From a virus, in IMG/VR virus record IMGVR_UViG_3300046660_000166, positions 1 to 44,521 of that record: DNA of 44,521 bases; one strand, 5' to 3'. Below, piece by piece: positions 39,137 to 44,521 of this stretch. A program made the position numbers and the translations under genes. The notes under the pieces were generated by a model. It was not told where the DNA came from and searched no databases. It saw only the letters and a list, made by a program, of their open reading frames with translations. Numbering within the stretch: the stretch's first letter is position 1; each line of letters starts with the position of its first letter.

Positions 39137-39389
39137 AATAATGCTCGCCACCGGGCGGCTCGTGAAGGACAACGAGCTGTCCCGAAACTGCGTCGCCGAA
39201 AGGGCGGGCTACAGCACCAAGATGATCCAGGAATGGCAGAGCGGCTTACCGCAGAACCCACGTCTTGCCTCGATCGTCGACGTGCTCAACGTAATGGGTT
39301 ACGAGCTGGTCATCCAGAAAATCCCCGCGCCTAAGTCGGAGACACTGGACGAAATCGACACATGGAATTACCTGCAAATGGGTCCATAA
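39120..39389 (+). CDS. XRE-like HTH protein, 89 residues
   Basis: The product resembles a short XRE-type repressor: helix 1 REIMLATGRLVKDNEL, HTH SRNCVAERAGYSTKMIQEW and helix 5 RLASIVDVLNVMGYEL. The ATG at 39120 gives a full helix 1. ATG 39141 would trim it and has a weak RBS too. It lies just upstream of the promoter of the primase gene, so it may control early or replication genes. No lysogeny genes are recognised, so a lysis-lysogeny switch is not implied. Confidence 0.72.
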   Translation: MPSAREIMLATGRLVKDNELSRNCVAERAGYSTKMIQEWQSGLPQNPRLASIVDVLNVMGYELVIQKIPAPKSETLDEIDTWNYLQMGP

Positions 39390-39393
39390 CGAC

Positions 39394-39422
39394 TTGACCC
39401 CGCCACCCCGGCGTGGTATACT
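39394..39422 (+). promoter_or_regulatory. Promoter for the primase-helicase gene
   Basis: TTGACC (39394-39399), a 17-base spacer ending TGG and TATACT (39417-39422). The hairpin at 39449-39487 lies inside the leader. Confidence 0.82.
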
Positions 39423-39448
39423 GTGCACTGTCTCCTCGTAAGCAAACT

Positions 39449-39491
39449 CACCGAAAGGAATCAGGTCCGGCCAGACCCCTTTCGGTGTTTT
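39449..39491 (+). promoter_or_regulatory. Terminator-like attenuator in the primase leader
   Basis: CACCGAAAGG and CCTTTCGGTG form a 10-bp stem. After a 5-base bulge, GGTC and GACC form an inner 4-bp stem with loop CGGCCA. TTTT follows (39488-39491). It lies about 20 bases after the expected transcription start and 29 before the ATG. The stem arms carry the CCGAAAG motif in both orientations. Confidence 0.6.
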
Positions 39492-39519
39492 GCGGGGGAG
39501 GACAGCAACGAGGGCACCA

Positions 39520-42048
39520 ATGTTTGAGACTATAATGGGCGGATTTGACATCCGCAACGAAGACAAACCATTCATCGCTTCGCAGCGCGCCATCACCAAG
39601 CAGATAAACGAAAAGTTCATCCCGGTTGGCGCCGTCTACCTCAAGATGTCGGGCAAGATGCCCATCGACGAAGAGTGGGCGAAATCCGCATACAAGGATA
39701 CGAACCTTCAGGATTGGATCGATGACGAATCTCGCAGCTTCCACAATGTTGGTTTCAATCTGCAGCAGGGATGGGTCGACTTTGATATCGACGCTGGTGA
39801 CCCTGAGTTCAACCGTTGCGTCATCGCTGCCATGGAGCACCTTGGGCTGGATACTCGGTTTCGTTTTGGGCGTCGCTCTGCTGGAATTCCTACTCATGTA
39901 CTTATTCAGCTTGGTGAGGAAGAAGCCTCCAACTTCGAGCAGCTATCCCGCTTCGCCCCCAAAGAGTTCCGAATTGACGGAGACCGATACCACGTCGAAA
40001 TCCGCAGCTACCCCACCAACACCGACAGCAAAAATCTCTATCGATCCGCCAAGCAAACCGTAATGCCGGGGTCGATCTACTCCCACAAGAGTAAGGCCGA
40101 CGAGTACGACATTTCCGTGTGGTGGGACAGCGAAAACAAGCCCGCTGACCGCATTCAGCGCATCGCCTCGACAACGCCTCGCCGCGCGTCGTTCAACGAC
40201 CTAGTCCGCGCCATCGCCTTTGCAACATTCCTATATGTGGTCAAGGATAAGTGGGTCGAAGGCTCGCGCCAGTCGACAGCGACGAAAGTGGCAGGCTGGC
40301 TCGCCCGCGTCGTAGCGGATTCCCAAGCGATGAACAACCACGAAGTCCTTTCGGCGGATGTGTATTGCCCGGTCGACGACGATAGTATCGTTGAGAGCAT
40401 GATTCACTTCGTGTGCGGATACATGGGGGACGACGAACCCCACATGAGAATAAGGACGTATTACGATGCCCAAGGAAAGCTCGCCCGCAACCCCGACGCC
40501 AAAATCCCCGGATGGCCATCCATCGAGCAGCTTTTTGGCGGAGAGCGGGTTATGGCTCTGCGTGCCGTCTTCACCCCCGGCAGCGACGTGTCAATTCTCT
40601 CGGCTATGGCTGAACGATATATCTACGATGAAACCGATAACCTATACATCGACCGAAGACGGCATGTGGGGAACGGAAGATTTGCTCACGAAAATAACGA
40701 ACTCTATACTCGGCACAAAGGCGACGTCGTCCGCATCGGAGGCAAGCCGAAAGAAGCTTTCAAGGTTTATGAGTCGTCTGACATGCGGAAGCGCGTTGAT
40801 CGCCGTGACATGTTCCCCGAACTCGGACCCGGAGGTATTTATCGAGTTGATAACTACGGAAATGTACTTGAGGACGATGACGAAGACGTTTCTGCCTCGG
40901 CCATCTTCAACACGTGGCGCGGCTGGCCGATCCCGCCGACGGACCACGTCAACGAAGAGTTGATGGCGGAGTGCATCTCCAAGCTGGACCAACTATTCGC
41001 CTACCTGACCCGCGACAACGCCAACCAGATCAAGTGGGCCAAGGACAACATCGCCTGGATATTCCAGAACCCGGCGCGCAAGCAGCAGATCGCGTGGGTC
41101 TGCGTCGGCGGTCAGGGCGTCGGCAAATCTTTCTTCGGCAACGTGTTCATGAAGGCGATGATGGGCCGACTGTGGGGTTCCGCTTCGCCGAAAGTGATGG
41201 AGGGCAACTTTTCGGTCGAGCCTTTCGTTGACAAGATGTTTGTATTCATCGACGAGGCCAAGTTCAGCGGCGACGCCAGCACCGACGAAGTAAAGAAGAT
41301 CATCCGCAACGTGGACATCGGCGGCTCGGAGAAATTCCAATCAGCCCGCGACTACCGGATATACAGCCGCGTCATGTTCGCATCCAACCGGTTTGATGTC
41401 AACGTCGGCCAGTCGGGTGTCGTCGACCGCGCGCTGTTCTACACCAGAGCCTATGACAAGGACCACCTGCACAAGTCGGAGCTAGAGTTCCGGTCATGGG
41501 CCGAAGGGCTCAAGCCGTGGTTCGTCGAGTACGCGGATTTCATGGAGCGCCGCGACGTGAAAGAGCACTATATGCGATATTTCATGGAATTGCCGGTATC
41601 TAAGCAGGACGTCGAAAGTATAAAGTATTCGTCATCCTCCGACGCGCTGATCGTCGAGGCCAACATGAGCTGGTCGCGCCGCATCGCCAAGGCCATCATC
41701 GAAGAGGGCCGCATCCACGACGATCTGGCGCTTGAGTACCCGTTCACACAGGCCGATCTCAACCGGCGTGTGGTCGAGCAGACCAAGGAGATGGGCCTCC
41801 GCGCTGTTCAGGGGGGACGCGTCCTGCAAGAGTGGGACGACGCAGGGCTGGTTGAGCGCTACAAGGAAGGTCCCAAGATATACTTGCGCTTCACACACAA
41901 GCACGCCACCAGCGTCGAAATGTTCGAAAAGGCTACGGGCCTTACATTGCATCCGCCTTACGAGTTCACGGAAAACGACGTGGGGCTTAACACTACAACC
42001 ACCAGAGACCGCGCTCCGTGGCGCGGCGGCAAGGAGTACAAATTCTAA
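39520..42048 (+). CDS. Primase-helicase (Prim-Pol-like plus D5-type SF3 helicase)
   Basis: The 842-residue protein has an N-terminal Prim-Pol-like domain with D87-F-D89-I-D91, and a later PT4Q-like region. The C-terminal D5-type helicase domain (DUF5906 pattern) has Walker A V529-GGQGVGKS537, Walker B F-I-D578-E579 and a sensor-like FASNRF. It should prime and unwind DNA at phage replication forks. ATG 39520 is chosen for its CGAGGG RBS and position after the attenuator. The stop shares one base with the next ATG. It is the only replicative helicase-primase recognised. Confidence 0.88.
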   Translation: MFETIMGGFDIRNEDKPFIASQRAITKQINEKFIPVGAVYLKMSGKMPIDEEWAKSAYKDTNLQDWIDDESRSFHNVGFNLQQGWVDFDIDAGDPEFNRCVIAAMEHLGLDTRFRFGRRSAGIPTHVLIQLGEEEASNFEQLSRFAPKEFRIDGDRYHVEIRSYPTNTDSKNLYRSAKQTVMPGSIYSHKSKADEYDISVWWDSENKPADRIQRIASTTPRRASFNDLVRAIAFATFLYVVKDKWVEGSRQSTATKVAGWLARVVADSQAMNNHEVLSADVYCPVDDDSIVESMIHFVCGYMGDDEPHMRIRTYYDAQGKLARNPDAKIPGWPSIEQLFGGERVMALRAVFTPGSDVSILSAMAERYIYDETDNLYIDRRRHVGNGRFAHENNELYTRHKGDVVRIGGKPKEAFKVYESSDMRKRVDRRDMFPELGPGGIYRVDNYGNVLEDDDEDVSASAIFNTWRGWPIPPTDHVNEELMAECISKLDQLFAYLTRDNANQIKWAKDNIAWIFQNPARKQQIAWVCVGGQGVGKSFFGNVFMKAMMGRLWGSASPKVMEGNFSVEPFVDKMFVFIDEAKFSGDASTDEVKKIIRNVDIGGSEKFQSARDYRIYSRVMFASNRFDVNVGQSGVVDRALFYTRAYDKDHLHKSELEFRSWAEGLKPWFVEYADFMERRDVKEHYMRYFMELPVSKQDVESIKYSSSSDALIVEANMSWSRRIAKAIIEEGRIHDDLALEYPFTQADLNRRVVEQTKEMGLRAVQGGRVLQEWDDAGLVERYKEGPKIYLRFTHKHATSVEMFEKATGLTLHPPYEFTENDVGLNTTTTRDRAPWRGGKEYKF

Positions 42049-42242
42049 TGGCTGACCTTATCAAAGCAGCGCAAGAGCTGATCGACTCAATCCACAACGA
42101 CGTTGTGGGCACCAATGGAAGGGGAGGGAACGGCGGCATCGTTTCGGTGGAGACGATGAAAAAGACTGACAAGGTCCGCGTCGCAATCTGGGCCGCAGAA
42201 CGGGAGAAGAACGCCCAGAAGCAGCCCAACATTCCTGCATAG
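42048..42242 (+). CDS. Small unknown protein, 64 residues
   Basis: The gene overlaps the primase stop by one base (TAATG). The product has an N-terminal helix (DLIKAAQELIDSIHND), a Gly-rich loop (TNGRGGNGGI) and a charged C-terminal helix. It may be a replication accessory because of coupling to the primase gene. No family is recognised. The stop is two bases before the next promoter. Confidence 0.75.
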   Translation: MADLIKAAQELIDSIHNDVVGTNGRGGNGGIVSVETMKKTDKVRVAIWAAEREKNAQKQPNIPA

Positions 42243-42243
42243 G

Positions 42244-42272
42244 TTGACACGCCCCCTCCCGCGTGATACACT
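42244..42272 (+). promoter_or_regulatory. Promoter with extended -10
   Basis: TTGACA (42244-42249), a 17-base spacer ending TGA and TACACT (42267-42272). It drives the third paralogue. Confidence 0.85.
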
Positions 42273-42321
42273 AAGGGCAGATCAAGAGAGCAATTCCGCA
42301 ACTGGATCAAGGAGAGATAAA

Positions 42322-42798
42322 ATGAACGACACCACGGCAGAAGTCGCAGTCAAGAAGTCCATCGTACCGGCAAAGTACAGCGGCAAGTACAAGGGCGGCG
42401 GGTCCGACCCGGTCGCAGTTTTCATCAACGAACAGTCCAAGGGCAAGGACGGCTTCGAGTTCCCGGCCTTCTTCGCGCTCGCACGCAAGAACGGCATCGA
42501 CGACACGAAGGTCTCGCACTACGAGGGCATCGTTGCTGCCAAGGAACACGGCGCGGAAGGCCGCGCTCGCATGACCATCGGCAATATGCTGCGCGCCAAG
42601 GCTCGCAAGGAATCGAAGCTGATCGGCCTCAACGACGCTGAAACCGCTTTTGACCTTCCGAAGCCTGCTGTCTCCGGCGCAGCCGCCGCTGCACAAGCAT
42701 CTGCTGAAACAGCTGCTCCCGCCGATGCCGGCGAAGCAGCCACGGAAACCGTAGCCGACGAGACCGTCGCTGCTTCGGCCGCTGAAGCCACCGAATAA
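42322..42798 (+). CDS. Member 3 of the three-paralogue family
   Basis: Residues 10-100 contain the shared domain in a more divergent form: KSIVPAKYSGKY, DPVAVFINEQ, FFALARKNGI and EGRARMTIGNMLRAKAR. The C-terminal 55 residues are Ala/Glu/Pro/Thr-rich and likely disordered. It has its own promoter and AAGGAGA before the ATG. A strong terminator follows. Domain conservation on three separate transcription units points to distinct but related roles, perhaps at DNA or RNA. Function unknown. Confidence 0.8.
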   Translation: MNDTTAEVAVKKSIVPAKYSGKYKGGGSDPVAVFINEQSKGKDGFEFPAFFALARKNGIDDTKVSHYEGIVAAKEHGAEGRARMTIGNMLRAKARKESKLIGLNDAETAFDLPKPAVSGAAAAAQASAETAAPADAGEAATETVADETVAASAAEATE

Positions 42799-42830
42799 AT
42801 CCTCCCAAGGTTCGGACTGGTACAGCAATG

Positions 42831-42867
42831 GCGGGCCTCGCGTAGTGTCGAGGCCCGCTCTGTTTTT
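42831..42867 (+). terminator. Rho-independent terminator
   Basis: GCGGGCCTCG and CGAGGCCCGC form a perfect 10-bp stem with an 8-base loop, followed by TCTGTTTTT. It ends transcription of the 42322 gene. Confidence 0.92.
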
Positions 42868-42870
42868 GGT

Positions 42871-42931
42871 TAATGTGGAAGGGATGGGGCGTCCAAGGGC
42901 CAGGCGCTTGTGAAAGCTAAGTTCCACATTA
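42871..42931 (+). ncRNA. Possible structured RNA between two terminators
   Basis: TAATGTGGAA and TTCCACATTA (42871-42880 and 42922-42931) form a perfect 10-bp closing stem. Inside it, GCTT-GTGA-AAGC (42906-42917) is a hairpin with a GNRA tetraloop, and GGA...TCC near 42882-42894 could give a third arm. No gene fits here. No clear promoter was found, so it could be processed from read-through. Confidence 0.4.
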
Positions 42932-42955
42932 GCCGCCTCCGTGGGCTCAAGAGGT

Positions 42956-43005
42956 AGAACCCCGTCACTTTCTTCTAGGAAAAGGTGGCGGGGTTCTCTG
43001 TTTTT
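42956..43005 (+). terminator. Second rho-independent terminator
   Basis: AGAACCCCG and CGGGGTTCT form a 9-bp stem (42956-42964 and 42989-42997), extended by TCAC-like pairs inside, followed by CTGTTTTT. It lies ten bases upstream of the next -35 and could insulate the replication operon. Confidence 0.88.
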
Positions 43006-43014
43006 CGGGACCCC

Positions 43015-43043
43015 TTGACACGGGCCTGCGCCTAGTGTATAAT
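43015..43043 (+). promoter_or_regulatory. Promoter for the replication operon
   Basis: TTGACA (43015-43020), a 17-base spacer ending GTG and a perfect TATAAT (43038-43043). With both hexamers consensus it is probably among the strongest. It drives the genes from 43090 through the junction into the polymerase. Confidence 0.9.
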
Positions 43044-43089
43044 AAGTACACGATCGCAGGACGTGGTCGCGACAACGGAGCAGCACAGC

Positions 43090-43578
43090 ATGCAAGAAGA
43101 TACTAAGGAAATTCTGGGCAAAGTCACACGTGGCCTAGTCCAAGTCGCCGGGATGGTCCGCGACGATACCAACGCCGTTCTGGCATCTGGCGACCACATC
43201 GCAGCCATCAAGCACTACGTCGATGTGAAGGCCGCAACCGACACCATCAAGACAGCGCGCGAAGCACTCGCAGAGATCGAGGACTCCCTTTCGAAGGAGC
43301 AAATCCCCGACGTACTGCGCGCCAAAAATATCAAGTCGATCAAGATCGAGGGCATCGGCACGGTGGGCTATTCCAACCGGTTCAGCTGCTCGATCCTCGA
43401 CAAAGAATCCGGCTACAAGTGGCTACGTGACAACAATCACGGGTCGCTGATCACCGAAACGGTGAACGCCAGCACCTTGGCCGCGTTCGCCAAAGATCTG
43501 CTCGAAAATTCGGGCCTTGAGTTGCCCACCGAGATGTTTAAGGTCGGCACCTCCACCTATACCTCTATTCGCAAGTAG
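43090..43578 (+). CDS. Conserved phage replication-cluster protein, 162 residues
   Basis: ATG 43090 has CGGAGCA about 12 bases upstream. The product has a helical N-terminal half (AAIKHYVDVKAATDTIKTAREALAEIEDSLS), then EQIPDVLRAKNIKSIKIEGIGTVGYSNRF, a beta region, and YKWLRDNNHGSLI with a final helix. This order recurs in a phage protein group encoded near replication genes, of unknown biochemistry. It is the first gene of the operon ending in DNA polymerase. Confidence 0.8.
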   Translation: MQEDTKEILGKVTRGLVQVAGMVRDDTNAVLASGDHIAAIKHYVDVKAATDTIKTAREALAEIEDSLSKEQIPDVLRAKNIKSIKIEGIGTVGYSNRFSCSILDKESGYKWLRDNNHGSLITETVNASTLAAFAKDLLENSGLELPTEMFKVGTSTYTSIRK

Positions 43579-43585
43579 GTTCGCC

Positions 43586-43801
43586 ATGGGCCGGAAGCTT
43601 TACAAGAAGCCACGGAGCTATGTTGTGGCTCTCCCTGACGAGCAGATATTTAAGCTGCAAGCACATTTTGCATTTGATAACGGCGAGGGCGGCCTGCTCT
43701 TTCGGCGTTACAACGATGACTCCATCGAGGGGAAAACCCACGTGGTGATGGCCTTTGCGAAGGGCGCATGGTCATGGTTTAAGGAAGAGGAACCAACATG
43801 A
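43586..43801 (+). CDS. Small unknown protein, 71 residues
   Basis: The start has TAGGT upstream, a weak RBS, seven bases after the previous stop. The product has a basic start (GRKLYKKPRSYVVALPD) and a C-terminal WSWFKEEEPT. It overlaps the lipoprotein gene by four bases (ATGA). No family recognised. Confidence 0.72.
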   Translation: MGRKLYKKPRSYVVALPDEQIFKLQAHFAFDNGEGGLLFRRYNDDSIEGKTHVVMAFAKGAWSWFKEEEPT

Positions 43802-44124
43802 AAACCTACAGCCTCATTGGGGCAATGCTTGCGTTGAGTGCCGTTTTGGTACTTAGCTCCTGCGTGACAACGGGCAGCGATGCACAGGCCAGCGCCGAAA
43901 AGGCGTTCGACCGGATTTGTACCGCTGAACCACCTATCTACGCGTCGGTGTCCGTCATCGCCGTGGCCAAGGAATGGAAGCAGTCGAAGATCGACAAGCT
44001 TAATGGCGTCCATACCGTGGTCACCAATCTTTGCACGAACCGCCCGACGGACTTCATCAGTGCTCTGATCACGGTGACTGCGTCCTACGCGCAGATTCTC
44101 GCCATCAAAGCGCAGACGGAATAA
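43798..44124 (+). CDS. Predicted lipoprotein, 108 residues
   Basis: The N-terminus is a bacterial lipoprotein signal: MKTYS, a hydrophobic core (LIGAMLALSAVLVL), and a lipobox LSSC with Cys22. The mature part is small and helical, with Cys at RICTAEP and TNLCTNR that could pair. Surface or periplasmic lipoproteins encoded with early phage genes often block superinfection or protect receptors (T5 Llp is an example), so this is a plausible role. A spanin subunit is less likely because the gene is far from the lysis genes. Confidence 0.78.
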   Translation: MKTYSLIGAMLALSAVLVLSSCVTTGSDAQASAEKAFDRICTAEPPIYASVSVIAVAKEWKQSKIDKLNGVHTVVTNLCTNRPTDFISALITVTASYAQILAIKAQTE

Positions 44125-44128
44125 GACC

Positions 44129-44332
44129 ATGGCGAGGGATAAGTGGTACGACAACGGACAGCCTTGCCCTCATCACCACGGCGACGGGGCTTGGCTCGAA
44201 GATGGCGACGACGCAATCCCTCGCCCTGAACCGCGATACAACGTAACACCCAACATGAGGCCGAAAGACTTTGAGCCTCGGAGACAAGTAAATGGCCGAC
44301 ACGAACGCAGTAGCAAAAATAAATCAGTCTGA
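44129..44332 (+). CDS. Small unknown protein, 67 residues
   Basis: The product is polar with a His/Asp-rich N-terminal segment (CPHHHGDGAWLEDGDD) that could bind metal, and a basic C-terminus. ATG 44129 follows the lipoprotein stop by four bases. The last 41 bases overlap the next gene in another frame, whose RBS lies inside it. It has one Cys and a cluster of His. Function unknown. Codon use is ordinary, but the size of the overlap leaves some doubt about the C-terminal end. Confidence 0.62.
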   Translation: MARDKWYDNGQPCPHHHGDGAWLEDGDDAIPRPEPRYNVTPNMRPKDFEPRRQVNGRHERSSKNKSV

Positions 44333-44521
44333 CCTCCCGGCGCATCTGCAGGGCGGCAAGAAATCCTCCTTCGGTAACATCGACAGTACCGATCTGATCA
44401 TTCCGCGCGTCAAGCTTCTGCAGGCCGTCTCGGAAGAAATCCAGACTTTCGATGGCCTCAAGGTCGGGCAGTTCTTTCACACGCTGATGGAAGAATCGAT
44501 GGGCACCAGCCTGCGGTTCGC
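44292..44521 (+). CDS. Conserved phage protein, 5' part of the junction-spanning gene
   Basis: ATG 44292 opens a frame that runs to the end of the window and continues at position 128 in frame to the stop at 746. The complete product has 282 residues. The N-terminus is MADTNAVAKINQSDLPAHL, then FGNIDSTDLIIPRVKLLQAV, a helix and strand order that recurs in a phage family encoded beside replication genes. AAGTAA lies before the ATG, so the RBS is weak, and translation may be coupled to the overlapping 44129 gene. Confidence 0.85.
   Translation, partial: MADTNAVAKINQSDLPAHLQGGKKSSFGNIDSTDLIIPRVKLLQAVSEEIQTFDGLKVGQFFHTLMEESMGTSLRF
44395..44521. repeat. Terminal 127-base copy of the window start
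   Basis: 44395-44521 equals 1-127 without a mismatch. The length is that of the largest k-mer used by common assemblers, which points to a circular assembly and not to a biological terminal repeat. The unique length is 44,394 bp. Confidence 0.95.

Noticed and set aside
39120-39389. Lysogeny switch based on the XRE-like protein
   Set aside because: No integrase, excisionase or opposing repressor-antirepressor pair is present, so the HTH protein alone does not support temperate life.
1-44521. CRISPR arrays, insertion sequences, integrase or attachment sites
   Set aside because: No regularly spaced repeats, transposase or recombinase genes, or att-like duplications beyond the assembly overlap were seen.

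Overview
The window is a complete genome of a tailed double-stranded DNA phage. The last 127 bases (44395-44521) repeat the first 127 exactly, so the sequence is a circular molecule of 44,394 bp cut inside a gene, which runs 44292-44521 and continues through position 746. Short-tail (podovirus) morphology is inferred from the head-to-tail gene set: a large portal of about 700 residues, an SU10-type capsid protein, a gp4-like adaptor, a nozzle or needle-like protein, three ejection proteins including a transglycosylase, and no tape-measure or sheath gene. No integrase and no phage RNA polymerase were recognised. The DNA is GC-rich. Several small gene families and a ParB-site-like sequence would suit an alphaproteobacterial host, but that is a weak inference.

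Layout. (1) From 43.0 kb across the junction to 7.8 kb, plus strand: DNA replication and nucleotide metabolism. This includes family A DNA polymerase, a VRR-NUC-like nuclease, a DUF6378 protein, PurZ, a MazG-like protein, an HD hydrolase and a SNF2-like helicase. (2) 29.7 down to 7.8 kb, minus strand: one long late block. In transcription order it holds a Tad2-like anti-defence candidate, small genes, terminase, portal, scaffold, capsid, decoration-like proteins, lysis genes, adaptor and tail proteins, and ejection proteins. (3) 29.7-30.86 kb: a 1.2 kb non-coding divergent region with degenerate repeats. (4) 30.86-42.8 kb, plus strand: mostly small unknown early genes, several small membrane proteins, two HTH proteins and a large primase-helicase. 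Fifteen sigma-70-like promoters, nearly all of extended -10 type and all with a 17-bp spacer, drive short clusters.

The central biology is the Z-genome pathway. PurZ (catalytic Asp of PurA replaced by Ser), a MazZ-type dGTP pyrophosphohydrolase, a DatZ-type dATP hydrolase and a DpoZ-type polymerase lie within 5.3 kb. Together they predict that adenine is replaced by 2-aminoadenine in the phage DNA. Other points of interest are a near-perfect chromosomal parS site with no ParA/ParB gene, a 7-base motif (CCGAAAG) found about 50 times on both strands, a possible structured RNA between two terminators, a 47-bp duplicated double hairpin, and a terminator-like hairpin in the primase leader.
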